A stretch of 53,591 nucleotides of DNA from Idiomarina sp. (GTDB lineage: Bacteria > Pseudomonadota > Gammaproteobacteria > Enterobacterales > Alteromonadaceae). Location of the stretch: NCBI GenBank assembly GCA_020832105.1, contig JAFIFH010000036.1, forward strand, positions 1 through 53,591, read 5' to 3'. Positions 26,793 through 35,788 of the stretch are shown here, piece by piece; within the stretch, counting starts at the first letter, position 1; every line of letters begins with the position of its first letter. The notes under the pieces are model-generated. The model did no database searches. It was not told where the DNA came from and saw only the letters and a program-made list of their open reading frames with translations. The position numbers were made by a program, and so were the translations under genes.

Positions 26793-28952
26793 TTAGCTGT
26801 AAAAACGTGTCTTGTCTTTAGCCATTTGGAGTAACAGGTCACATGGCGCATAACGACTGCCGTGCTCTTGCTCTAACTGTTTTAAAGTTGTGACCACCTG
26901 CTCAATGCCCAGGCTATCCATATAACGGAAAGGACCGCCCAGGAATGGAGGAAAACCAATACCAAAAATAGCGCCGATATCACCATCCCGCGGTGAGCGA
27001 ATAATATCGTCCTGCAAACACCAGGCGGCCTCATTCAGCATCGGGTAAATACAACGCTCAACAATCTGCTCCTGAGTTAAGCCTTGGGCTGGGGTAATTC
27101 CCAACACCTGATACACACTGCTGTCGACTTCTTTGCCTTTTTTGCCGCCGTCGTATTTGTAGAAACCCTTCTTCGATTTACGACCTTTGCGGCCATCTTC
27201 AAGAAGCTTGTCAAATGCCGCTGGCGGCGCAAACCGCTCACCAAGTTCGTCACTGAGAATAGGTGCCACTTTGGCGCCCACATCAATACCCACTTCATCG
27301 AGCAAAGTGATAGGGCCCACCGGGAAGCCAAACTTCACCAGCGCTTTGTCCACATGCTCGATTGGCTCACCAGCCAATAGCAAACGCGCAGCCTCATTCA
27401 TATACGGGGCAAGGATCCGGTTCACATAGAAACCTGCACCATCCTGTACAACGATCGGCGTTTTACCTTGCGCTTTAGCGAAGGCCACTGTCGTAGCGAC
27501 AGTTTTTGCCGATGTTCCCGGGTGAGTAATAATCTCAGCCAGCGGCATTTTCTCAACGGGTGAGAAGTAATGCAGGCCGATAACCTGTTCCGGGCGCTCT
27601 GCCTTGGCTGCAATTTTAGTAATTGGCAGTGACGAGGTATTGGTAGCGAAAATGGTCGTCGCTCGTGCATTGGCTTCAATGTCAGCAACCATCTTTTGCT
27701 TCAAATCGAGGTCTTCAAATACCGCCTCAACCACGAGATCAACGTCGCGAAAGCCGCTGTAGTCCACAGTAGGGCTTAACATCAACATTTGTTTTTCAAG
27801 CTCAGACTGTCGAATAACCTTTTTCTTCAGGCGCGGTTTTAACAACTGGTAGTGATAATTCAGCGCATTTTTAATGCCTTCCTGGCCAATATCTTTTAAG
27901 CGCACCGGTACTTTAGCTTTGCTAATCGTGACATGGGCAATACCACCACCCATTAAACCGCCACCTAACACACCTGCTTTACGCACTTTGTCAGGTTGTA
28001 CACCATCGGCGCCAGTTTCTTTTTTCATTTCAGTTGTGGCGAAGAAGATATTGCGCAGTTGCTTACTTTGCGGGGTCATCGCCAGTTCGCCAAAATTCTT
28101 CGCTTCTAACTCAAGGCCCGCTTGAAAACCTTTTTCAACACCATGTTTCACGGTGTCAATAATACGGTCAATGGCCGGATAATTACCCTGTGCCTTTTTC
28201 TGCGCCTGCTCCCGCGCTTTATTGAACAGCACATTCTTCAATGGCCCTTCAAGTACCTTTTGCATCGTCCCCTGTTTCGCTTTCGCCGGCTTAGGCTTGC
28301 CTTTTTTTGCCAGCTCAATCGCAGCATCAAGCAAAATACTTTGCGGTACCACATCGTTGGCCAACGCAAGTTTTTTCGCTTGTTTAGGCCTTAGTTGCTT
28401 ACCAGTCAGCATCATCGTAATGCCCTGTTGCAAACCGACAATACGCGGCAAGCGTTGGGTTCCACCTGAGCCCGGTAACAGCCCAAGCTGAACTTCCGGC
28501 AAGCCCATTACGGTTTTTGGCGAATCAGAAATTACTCGCCCGTGGCAAGCCATCGCCAATTCAAGGCCGCCTCCTAAACAAGCACCATGCACCGCAGCAA
28601 TAAACGGAATACGTTGCTTTTCAATGCGGTCAAACAGGGCTTGGCCCTGGCGTGCCAGGCTTTCTGCATCTGCCGCTGTTTCACACTCACTGATCATCCG
28701 AATATCGGCGCCAGCCACGAATGAGCCTGGCTTACCACTAATTAACACAACCCCTTTAATCGTGCTGTCATCTTCAATCCGATCCAGCAATGTGGTGACT
28801 TCATCGGCAAAACTGGATTTCAGCGTGTTCATGCTCTCACCCGGCACATCGATGGTAATAATTGCGATACCATCTTCAAGCTTATTCAGGGTGAATGCGC
28901 TTGTTTGCGTATTCGATTGCGGGCTTGCTTGAGTTTGCATCTCTTCAGTCAT
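26793..28952 (-). CDS. fadJ: FadJ, multifunctional fatty-acid oxidation alpha subunit
   Basis: 719 residues from ATG at 28952. The N-terminal crotonase domain ([38 protein letters not shown]) gives enoyl-CoA hydratase activity. It is followed by a 3-hydroxyacyl-CoA dehydrogenase with the NAD loop [14 protein letters not shown] and [15 protein letters not shown]. With FadI it forms a beta-oxidation complex. I chose FadJ over FadB from the partner thiolase, which is FadI-like, and the order fadI-fadJ. The start overlaps the fadI stop by one base (TAATG), with TGGAG upstream, so translation is coupled. Confidence 0.94.
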   Translation of the reverse strand: MTEEMQTQASPQSNTQTSAFTLNKLEDGIAIITIDVPGESMNTLKSSFADEVTTLLDRIEDDSTIKGVVLISGKPGSFVAGADIRMISECETAADAESLARQGQALFDRIEKQRIPFIAAVHGACLGGGLELAMACHGRVISDSPKTVMGLPEVQLGLLPGSGGTQRLPRIVGLQQGITMMLTGKQLRPKQAKKLALANDVVPQSILLDAAIELAKKGKPKPAKAKQGTMQKVLEGPLKNVLFNKAREQAQKKAQGNYPAIDRIIDTVKHGVEKGFQAGLELEAKNFGELAMTPQSKQLRNIFFATTEMKKETGADGVQPDKVRKAGVLGGGLMGGGIAHVTISKAKVPVRLKDIGQEGIKNALNYHYQLLKPRLKKKVIRQSELEKQMLMLSPTVDYSGFRDVDLVVEAVFEDLDLKQKMVADIEANARATTIFATNTSSLPITKIAAKAERPEQVIGLHYFSPVEKMPLAEIITHPGTSAKTVATTVAFAKAQGKTPIVVQDGAGFYVNRILAPYMNEAARLLLAGEPIEHVDKALVKFGFPVGPITLLDEVGIDVGAKVAPILSDELGERFAPPAAFDKLLEDGRKGRKSKKGFYKYDGGKKGKEVDSSVYQVLGITPAQGLTQEQIVERCIYPMLNEAAWCLQDDIIRSPRDGDIGAIFGIGFPPFLGGPFRYMDSLGIEQVVTTLKQLEQEHGSRYAPCDLLLQMAKDKTRFYS

Positions 28953-30265
28953 TATTCGGTCTCCAGAATCATTGCAGCACCTAACCCACCGGCAGCACAA
29001 GCTGTGGTCAAGGCAGTGCCACCGCCGCGGCGTTGTAATTCATTGAGGGTTTGCGTAATCAAACGGGTGCCTGTGGCTGCAAATGGGTGTCCATAGGCCA
29101 GCGAACCGCCCATGACGTTGAACTTGTCCATGTCAATTTCCCCAATCGCCTGGCTGCGGCCGAGTTTTTCTTCCGCGAACTTCTTGCTCGCAAACATTTT
29201 CACGTTCGCCAGGGTTTGCGCAGCAAATGCTTCGTGCATTTCAATCAGGTCAAGATCACCGAGTTGCATGCCCGCACGCTCAAGCGCAATCGGCGTTGCA
29301 TAGGAAGGCCCCATCAGCATGTCTTCCCATACATCAATGGCACTGAATGCGTAGCTACGAATAAAGCCAAGCGGCTTATAGCCAAGTTCTCTGGCGCGGC
29401 TCTCGGTCATCATGATGACCGCAGAAGCGCCGTCTGTCAGTGCTGTTGAATTCGCCGCAGTTACCGAACCATGCTTGCGATCAAACACCGGACGTAACTT
29501 CGCATAACCTTCCTCTTTAGAATCTGAACGCACTGTATTGTCACGTTCCATAAAGTCGGTATAAGGTGCCACATGAGCTGCCATCACTTCGCGATCCAGC
29601 TTGCCTGCTTCCCAGGCCTGATGCGCCAGGGTGTGTGAGCGGTGGGCCAGTTTGTCCTGGTCCTCGCGGCTGATCTCATGGGTTTTCGCCATTTGTTCAG
29701 CAGTTTCACCCATGCTTAAGCCTGTTGAATATTCGGCAATCGCTGGGGGAACAGGCATGAGATCTTTTAAACCAAGACGTTTAAAGATTTTCAACCGCGC
29801 GCCAAGGCTACGGGCTTTATTTAAATCTACCAGTGCATGGGCCAGTTTACGAGACACCCCAATTGGCAGTACTGAAGACGAATCGGCGCCACCGGCGATA
29901 CCAACATTGATATTGCCGGCCATCATTGCCTCAGCAATGCTGACGGTAGACTGAAAACTGGTGGCACATGCGCGGCTGACACTGTAGGCGTCAGTACTGA
30001 CCGGTAAACTTGTGCCTAAAACAATTTCTCGAGCAATATTCGGTGCCGAAGGCATTTGCACCACCTGCCCGAAAACCAGCTGTTGGACTAAGGCTGGATC
30101 CATATCAGCGCGGGTGATCAGTTCTTGTACCACCATCTTGCCCATATCAAGGGCCGGAACACCGTGAAAGTAACTTGCTTGTTTCGCAAATGGCGTGCGC
30201 AGGCCGTCAACAATGGCGATACGCTCTCCATTTGCAGTTTTTAGTGTTTGTGCTGAAGCTGACAT
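28952..30265 (-). CDS. fadI: FadI, 3-ketoacyl-CoA thiolase
   Basis: 437 residues (E. coli FadI 436). The acylated cysteine lies in [12 protein letters not shown], the catalytic histidine in [10 protein letters not shown] and the second cysteine in [14 protein letters not shown]. It performs the last step of beta-oxidation, releasing acetyl-CoA. ATG at 30265 has AGGGGAG four bases upstream. A FadR-type operator lies 20 bases upstream, so repression in the absence of fatty acids is expected. It heads the fadI-fadJ operon and is divergent from moxR. Confidence 0.95.
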   Translation of the reverse strand: MSASAQTLKTANGERIAIVDGLRTPFAKQASYFHGVPALDMGKMVVQELITRADMDPALVQQLVFGQVVQMPSAPNIAREIVLGTSLPVSTDAYSVSRACATSFQSTVSIAEAMMAGNINVGIAGGADSSSVLPIGVSRKLAHALVDLNKARSLGARLKIFKRLGLKDLMPVPPAIAEYSTGLSMGETAEQMAKTHEISREDQDKLAHRSHTLAHQAWEAGKLDREVMAAHVAPYTDFMERDNTVRSDSKEEGYAKLRPVFDRKHGSVTAANSTALTDGASAVIMMTESRARELGYKPLGFIRSYAFSAIDVWEDMLMGPSYATPIALERAGMQLGDLDLIEMHEAFAAQTLANVKMFASKKFAEEKLGRSQAIGEIDMDKFNVMGGSLAYGHPFAATGTRLITQTLNELQRRGGGTALTTACAAGGLGAAMILETE

Positions 30266-30285
30266 AGAACTCCCCTAGTCGGTTT

Positions 30286-30300
30286 ACTGGTCAGACCACG
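30286..30300. promoter_or_regulatory. FadR-type operator before fadI
   Basis: ACTGGTCAGACCACG contains the perfect palindrome TGGTCAGACCA (30288-30298), matching the FadR consensus core CTGGTCnGACC. It lies between a possible -10 (TAGAAT on minus, 30319-30314) and the fadI Shine-Dalgarno, a position that would block transcription. Confidence 0.75.
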
Positions 30301-30345
30301 AATCTTTAATTTGATTCTAACGCCAAATTAAACAGATTTAAACCT

Positions 30346-30373
30346 TTGATTTTATGTAGACTGCCCTTATAAC
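30346..30373 (+). promoter_or_regulatory. Sigma-70-like promoter for the MoxR/Bat operon
   Basis: TTGATT (30346-30351), 16-base spacer, TATAAC (30368-30373), about 80 bases before moxR. This is the best plus-strand match in the gap. Confidence 0.5.
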
Positions 30374-30453
30374 GCGAACTATCTTTGCAGTTTGCTATCA
30401 GAGTGTCTGCATAAGAATAGTAGAACAATCCAATTTCAGGAGAAGAACATAAA

Positions 30454-31410
30454 ATGGCAGTTCACGCCTTTCGCCAATTACGGGATTTTCTTAACAGTCA
30501 GGTCATCGGTCAGCCTGACCTCACTGAGCACCTTTTGATTGCTTTATTAGCCGACGGCCACCTGCTGGTGGAAGGTCCTCCAGGCCTGGCTAAAACCCGC
30601 GCGGTCAATGCGCTGGCGAAAGGTATCGAAGGGGATTTTCATCGCATTCAGTTTACCCCTGATCTACTCCCTGCAGACCTTACCGGCACCGACATTTATC
30701 GTCCCGAGACCGGTGATTTCAAATTCCAGCGCGGTCCTTTGTTTCACAATTTAATCCTCGCGGATGAGATCAACCGCGCGCCAGCCAAAGTCCAGTCTGC
30801 TTTATTGGAAGCGATGGCGGAACGGCAAATTACCGTTGGTAAACGAACCTATCCTTTACCCCCGCTGTTCACCGTCATGGCAACACAGAACCCGATTGAG
30901 CAGGAAGGAACCTATCCTTTACCGGAAGCACAGCTCGACCGTTTCCTTCTGCACCTGGTGATTGATTACCCGGACGCCGACACTGAATTGGAAATTCTGC
31001 GACTAACCCGCAGTGAATCCATTGAGGGTGAAACGCAGATGCCGCAACCCTTGTCGCAAAACGCTATTTTTGCTGCACGCCAGGCCACCTTGAGCCTGCA
31101 TATGGACGAAGCGGTGGAGAATTATCTGGTGCAGTTGGTGATGGCCACACGTCGCCCTGGTGCATACGATAGCAGCCTCGCAAACTGGATTGATTATGGG
31201 GTAAGTCCGCGCGCCTCGATTGCTCTTGAGCGCTGTGCCCGGGCCCGTGCCTGGTTGTTAGGTCGCGACTTTGTGACCCCGGACGATATCGCATCTATGG
31301 CACATAATGTGCTGCGCCACCGACTGATCCTGAGTTATCGGGCAGAAGCCGATGGTGTCAGTGCCGACCAGGTATTAGAACGCATCCTGCAACTTGTACC
31401 TGCACCATGA
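30454..31410 (+). CDS. MoxR-family AAA+ ATPase
   Basis: 318 residues with Walker A GPPGLAKT (41-48), Walker B LILADEINRAPAKVQSALLE, sensor MATQNPIEQEGTYPLPEAQLDRF and the C-terminal lid with SPRASIALERCARA. MoxR ATPases act as chaperones for VWA-domain partner proteins, often during metal insertion or complex assembly. ATG at 30454 has AGGAGAAG upstream. It is the first gene of a six-gene run (moxR, DUF58, DUF4381, two VWA proteins, BatD) with short gaps or overlaps, the conserved arrangement of MoxR/Bat operons. It diverges from fadI. Confidence 0.93.
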   Translation: MAVHAFRQLRDFLNSQVIGQPDLTEHLLIALLADGHLLVEGPPGLAKTRAVNALAKGIEGDFHRIQFTPDLLPADLTGTDIYRPETGDFKFQRGPLFHNLILADEINRAPAKVQSALLEAMAERQITVGKRTYPLPPLFTVMATQNPIEQEGTYPLPEAQLDRFLLHLVIDYPDADTELEILRLTRSESIEGETQMPQPLSQNAIFAARQATLSLHMDEAVENYLVQLVMATRRPGAYDSSLANWIDYGVSPRASIALERCARARAWLLGRDFVTPDDIASMAHNVLRHRLILSYRAEADGVSADQVLERILQLVPAP

Positions 31411-31470
31411 GTGGGCGTTGTTCTCAACGTTATGTAGTGACTATATAGTGACCTTAATCAGCCAGATTTT

Positions 31471-32454
31471 ATGAAAAAATACATCCCCTCTACAGCGAGT
31501 GTTGCCAGCCAGAGCGCAGCTCAAATGCTGCAGAGTATGCATTGCGATGGTCATCAGCTGAGCCTCACTGAGCTGCTCCATTACCGTCATTACCGCACCC
31601 TGGGTACCGGTAAAAAATACCGCGTGCCTGCGCGCGGGCGCGGTGGTAACCAGCTGAGTAAGACAAAGGGTCGTGGCATGGAGTTTGACGAAGTGCGCCA
31701 TTACCAAAGCGGCGATGATATCCGCGCTATCGACTGGCGCGTGACGGCGCGTACCGGTCACACCCATACCAAGCTGTATCGGGAAGAGAAAGAACGGCCA
31801 ATATTCTTTTTTGTGGACGTAAGCCCGAGTATGTATTTTGGCAGCCGTCTGTTATTTAAGTCCGTACAGGCTGCACATATTGCCGCTGCTCAAGCGTGGC
31901 AAGCGGCCTACCGTGGCGATCGCGTGGCGGGCCTGGTCTTCAACCAACACCAGCATTTCGAAGTCAAGCCGATGGGACGGGATAAAGGGGTCCTGCGTTT
32001 CGTCCATCAACTGGTGCAGGCACATCAGCACGGCGGCCAGTCGGACTCACATAGCGGCACCACTGAGCTATTCAATACCAACCTGCAGCGCTTACGCCAT
32101 TTGGTTAAAACGGGTGCACAAGTGGTCCTGATCAGTGACTTCCATCACCTTGCCGAGAGTTCGCTTCGCGATTTGCGCGCCATAAGTCAGCATAATGCAG
32201 TGCGCGCTGTTATCGTCCAGGACCCGATGGAACTGCAGTTGCCCGAGGTCAGTGCCACCAGAGTACAGGCGGTGGATGACGATTTTGTCCGCGAGTTCTG
32301 GCTCGGCGACAAGCGTACCAATGCGCTTTACGCACAGCAGGCTGGCGACTGGTTACAAACCCGCAAAGATTTACTCAAGCAGGCTCGAATTAGCTCGTGC
32401 GAGATTGATGCCAGCCTTCCACTCAGTGCACAGTGGGCGGAGTTAAGCCGATGA
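31471..32454 (+). CDS. DUF58-domain protein of the MoxR/Bat operon
   Basis: 327 residues. The DUF58 signature GDDIRAIDWRVTART is at 81-95, and a VWA-like metal site DVSPSM is at 116-121 (Asp116, Ser118, Ser120). No membrane segment is seen, unlike many DUF58 proteins, so it is likely cytoplasmic and a probable direct partner of MoxR. It starts 60 bases after moxR. The 3' end overlaps the next start by four bases (ATGA). The start has no strong Shine-Dalgarno; the ATG is kept because the upstream moxR stop excludes longer forms. Confidence 0.9.
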   Translation: MKKYIPSTASVASQSAAQMLQSMHCDGHQLSLTELLHYRHYRTLGTGKKYRVPARGRGGNQLSKTKGRGMEFDEVRHYQSGDDIRAIDWRVTARTGHTHTKLYREEKERPIFFFVDVSPSMYFGSRLLFKSVQAAHIAAAQAWQAAYRGDRVAGLVFNQHQHFEVKPMGRDKGVLRFVHQLVQAHQHGGQSDSHSGTTELFNTNLQRLRHLVKTGAQVVLISDFHHLAESSLRDLRAISQHNAVRAVIVQDPMELQLPEVSATRVQAVDDDFVREFWLGDKRTNALYAQQAGDWLQTRKDLLKQARISSCEIDASLPLSAQWAELSR

Positions 32455-32936
32455 ATTTTCTGACCGCAACCATGCAATTGCCGCTACACGATATTGTTGA
32501 TGAGCATCATGTTAGTTGGTGGCCTCTCGCTTTTGGCTGGTGGCTGCTACTTGCAGTAGTGTTACTCAGCTTAGTTTTATTGACGTTGTGGGGCCGTCGT
32601 GCCCAACAACACCGACGTCGAGCACGTAGTGTTGAGGCATTGTTACAGGCCCCTGCGAACAGCATCAGTGACGTAAACCTGCGCCTGAAACAAGTGTTGT
32701 TGTTGAAATATCCACGTGCCGAGCTGGCAAACCTGAATGCCAAGGCCTGGCAGCAACGACTCGCTGCTGAGCTCCCTGAGCAAAAGCGCGATGCTTTCAG
32801 CGAGCAACTGGCACCATATATTGATTTACAGTACCAAAGCCACACTCAGGCTATGGTTCAGGCCTATCAGGCTGTTGCGATGGACTGGTGGGCCATGGTT
32901 CGCCCACATTTTGTGAAGGGCCGGCGCCATGTTTGA
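32451..32936 (+). CDS. DUF4381-type membrane protein
   Basis: 161 residues. The pattern LPLHDIVDEHHVSWWPLAFGWW near the N-terminus (about 11-32) followed by one membrane helix (about 33-52) and a basic RRAQQHRRRAR stretch is typical of the small DUF4381 proteins found between DUF58 and BatA genes. The remainder is a soluble cytoplasmic domain. The start is the ATG at 32451, overlapping the DUF58 stop; an in-frame start at 32433 lies inside that gene. The 3' end overlaps batA by 8 bases. Function unknown; probably part of the membrane Bat complex. Confidence 0.83.
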   Translation: MNFLTATMQLPLHDIVDEHHVSWWPLAFGWWLLLAVVLLSLVLLTLWGRRAQQHRRRARSVEALLQAPANSISDVNLRLKQVLLLKYPRAELANLNAKAWQQRLAAELPEQKRDAFSEQLAPYIDLQYQSHTQAMVQAYQAVAMDWWAMVRPHFVKGRRHV

Positions 32937-33951
32937 GTTTGCTTTTATCTGGGCCTGGTTATTGCTGCCGCTGCCGTGGCTGGTACGTTGGGTGATGCCA
33001 GCAGCGAAGGACAGCCAGATTCCCCTGGCGCTGCCGAAAGCCGCGCGCTTTATTTCACCTCGTCAGGTTCAGCAACCAGCTATGTGGCGGATGTGGGCAT
33101 TTCCGGCACTTATCTGGCTTGGTCTGGTCGGCGCACTCGCCCAGCCACAATGGGTTGGTGAACCCATTTCCATCGCCCAAGAGCGTCGCGAAATGATGAT
33201 TGCATTGGATTTATCCGGCAGTATGCAAGCCGACGACATGACCCTGAATGGTCGTCAGGCGTCACGTTTACAGGCTGCCCACCATATTCTTGCGGAGTTT
33301 ATTGAACGTCGCCATGGTGACCGTATTGGCATGATTGTTTACGCTGATGATGCCTATGTCTACTCGCCCTTAACCAATGACCTGAACTCCCTTGCACAGC
33401 TGGCCCGTGAAGCGCAAATAGGCCTTGCCGGACAGCGCACTGCCCTTGGCGATGCCATTGCGTTGAGTATTGCAACCCTGACCGATTTAGACAGCGAACA
33501 TACCCCGGTGGTGGTTATGCTTACTGACGGGATGATCAATACCGGTGCCATTGAAGCTGACGAAGCGCTGCAATTGGCTCGTAATTCCGACGTCCGTATT
33601 CACACTATTGGCATTGGTGCTGACGAAATGGTGGTTCAGGGGCTTTTTGGTGACCGCCGAATTAACCCCAGTGCAGAGCTCGACGAGCAATTTTTAAGTG
33701 CGATTGCGCACAGCACCGGCGGCGAATACTTTCGAGCGCGCAATGAAGAAGAGATGCGCCGGGTATACGAGATCCTCGATCAGCTCGAGCCGGTGATGGA
33801 CGACAATGAACAGTTACGCCCGCGCACATCCTGGGCCCATTGGCCGCTATCGGTTGCCTTCATTATATTTATCATCATGTTGTCGATTAACAGCTATCGC
33901 CAGCAACGCCGGGCGCGTGGCGAGCATTCATCCAGCAGAGAGGTAAGCTAA
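32929..33951 (+). CDS. BatA-like VWA membrane protein
   Basis: 340 residues. An N-terminal membrane segment (about 6-23) and a second (about 56-72) precede a von Willebrand A domain. The metal-ion site is complete: DLSGS (Asp94, Ser96, Ser98), Thr171 in GQRTALGD and Asp200 in MLTDG. A third membrane helix is near the C-terminus (about 307-322). The VWA domain should face the cytoplasm or periplasm depending on topology; for Bat proteins the site is debated. It starts inside the DUF4381 end (8-base overlap) and stops 1 base before the next gene. Confidence 0.9.
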   Translation: MFEFAFIWAWLLLPLPWLVRWVMPAAKDSQIPLALPKAARFISPRQVQQPAMWRMWAFPALIWLGLVGALAQPQWVGEPISIAQERREMMIALDLSGSMQADDMTLNGRQASRLQAAHHILAEFIERRHGDRIGMIVYADDAYVYSPLTNDLNSLAQLAREAQIGLAGQRTALGDAIALSIATLTDLDSEHTPVVVMLTDGMINTGAIEADEALQLARNSDVRIHTIGIGADEMVVQGLFGDRRINPSAELDEQFLSAIAHSTGGEYFRARNEEEMRRVYEILDQLEPVMDDNEQLRPRTSWAHWPLSVAFIIFIIMLSINSYRQQRRARGEHSSSREVS

Positions 33952-33952
33952 G

Positions 33953-35788
33953 ATGGACAGCTTTCATTTTATCCGCCCATGGTGGTTACTGGCGATCATT
34001 CTGCTGGTGGTGCTCGGGCCATGGTTATGGCGCCACCTGAGCCAGTATTCCGGCTGGCAGAAAGTGCTCGCCCCGCACTTGTCGTCTGCACTGTTAGGGG
34101 CTCAGCAAACGTCTAAACGCTGGTTGCCTTTTACACTGATAGCCATTGCCTGGGTACTCAGTAGCCTTGCCTTAGCAGGTCCAAGCTGGGAGCGTTTGCC
34201 GACGCCGGCCTATCAGAACGAACGCGCAGCCGTCATCATTATGGACATGAGCATGAATACCAGAGCCAGTGACATTAGCCCCGATCGCCTCACTCGCTTA
34301 CGCTTCAAAGCCCTCGACTTGCTCGATTCGTTCAGTGCCACAGAGATCGGCCTGGTCGCTTATGCGGGTGATGCCTTCACTATCTCGCCACTGACTCGTG
34401 ACTACAGCAATATGCGCGGGATGATCCCAGCACTCACCCCTGAAATTATGCCGTCTGCTGGCAACTATCCATTGTTGGCCTTTACTGAGGCCCACCGGAT
34501 GGTGACTGACGCGGGCTATGAACAGGCCGAGTTTTTTTGGTTTAGTGCCGGGATGAGCCAGGACGATTACCAGGAAATCCGTCGTTTCCTGCGCGGAAAA
34601 GGGCACCGGGTCAGCAGTTTACTGGCGGGGGATGATCAATCGACACCCATCAGGCTCGCCAGTGGTGATATGTTACGAGACAACCTTGGGCGCTTAACCA
34701 TGGCACAGCTAAATAGCAGTCTGTTTGAACGCTTGAGCAATGAATACAACGGCCGCACCGTGCGACTTCGCGCCGACAGCAGTGACATTGAGCACATTTT
34801 GGCGCAGGCACCCTTGCAAGAAGGGGTCCAACGCCAAAGCGACAACCTGCAGAGTGACCAATGGCTTGACCGCGGCCCTTACCTTGCGTGGCTGTTGGTC
34901 CCACTGGTGCTGTATGCTGCACGCAAAGGCGTATTGTTTAGTATTTTACTACTGCCATTGGCGATGATGCTGTACCTGCCTGCACCGGCGTATGCCATGC
35001 AGTCCTCCAGCGAGCCCGCTTTGCGCCCCTTTAGCAATCAGCAACAGCGTGCAGCCGAATACTATCGTCAAGGCGACTATCAAAGCGCAGCAGCCTTGTT
35101 CCGCGAACCAATGATGCGCGGCAATGCGCTGTACCGTGCCGGGCAATATGCCGAGGCGCTTGACGCCTACCAGCAAGCCGATGACAGCGCAGAACGTTGG
35201 TACAACAGTGGCAACGCCCTCGCCCAACTAGGTGAACTCGACGCCGCCAGCGACGCCTATGCCGAAGCCCTAGCCAGACAACCTGATTGGCAGCAAGCGG
35301 CTGACAATAAAGCCATGGTGGATGAGTTACGTGAGCAGCAGCAACAGGAGTCTGACGACGACAGTCAGGACGGGGATGCGGAAAGCGAGGACCAGCAAGA
35401 GCAGACTCAGGAGCAGGATCACAGTGACGATGCTGGTGACGACTCACAGAGTGAGCAACGTGCTGATGAAGACACTGAGCAGTCACCAAATGACGATGAA
35501 CAAGGCGACAGCGAATCCGCAGACCAGGAATCGGCGGATGATACTGAAGCGGAGCAACCACAAAGCGAGACAGGTGAGGAGCCAACGCCCCCCTCATCGA
35601 CCGAACAGGAACAACAGATCCAGGACGCTTTAGAGGACCAACAATTGAACGATGAACAACGAGCTGAACTTGAACAATTACTCCGTCGGGTACAAAGCGA
35701 CCCCGCTATATTACTGCGTAACCGTATGCAGCTGGAGGCAGAACGACGCCAGCAAGGGCTACCACCGCGCGGAGGGCGCCGTCCATGA
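33953..35788 (+). CDS. BatB/BatC-like VWA-TPR membrane protein with lost metal site
   Basis: 611 residues. Membrane helices at about 10-24 and 58-76, a VWA-like domain (about 92-290), helices at about 307-345, TPR repeats (about 362-455), a highly acidic Gln/Asp/Glu linker (about 461-560) and a conserved Bat-type end LLRNRMQLEAERRQQ. The VWA metal site is degenerate: the first motif reads DMSMN (Asp98, Ser100, Asn102 for Ser), and the position of the usual TDG is SAG (Ala199 for Asp). It fits a BatB+BatC fusion. It starts 2 bases after BatA and overlaps batD by four bases. Confidence 0.88.
   Translation: MDSFHFIRPWWLLAIILLVVLGPWLWRHLSQYSGWQKVLAPHLSSALLGAQQTSKRWLPFTLIAIAWVLSSLALAGPSWERLPTPAYQNERAAVIIMDMSMNTRASDISPDRLTRLRFKALDLLDSFSATEIGLVAYAGDAFTISPLTRDYSNMRGMIPALTPEIMPSAGNYPLLAFTEAHRMVTDAGYEQAEFFWFSAGMSQDDYQEIRRFLRGKGHRVSSLLAGDDQSTPIRLASGDMLRDNLGRLTMAQLNSSLFERLSNEYNGRTVRLRADSSDIEHILAQAPLQEGVQRQSDNLQSDQWLDRGPYLAWLLVPLVLYAARKGVLFSILLLPLAMMLYLPAPAYAMQSSSEPALRPFSNQQQRAAEYYRQGDYQSAAALFREPMMRGNALYRAGQYAEALDAYQQADDSAERWYNSGNALAQLGELDAASDAYAEALARQPDWQQAADNKAMVDELREQQQQESDDDSQDGDAESEDQQEQTQEQDHSDDAGDDSQSEQRADEDTEQSPNDDEQGDSESADQESADDTEAEQPQSETGEEPTPPSSTEQEQQIQDALEDQQLNDEQRAELEQLLRRVQSDPAILLRNRMQLEAERRQQGLPPRGGRRP

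Noticed and set aside
33953-35788. Frameshift or assembly error as cause of the acidic stretch in the VWA-TPR protein
   Set aside because: The frame continues into a conserved Bat-type C-terminus and overlaps batD by ATGA in the normal way.
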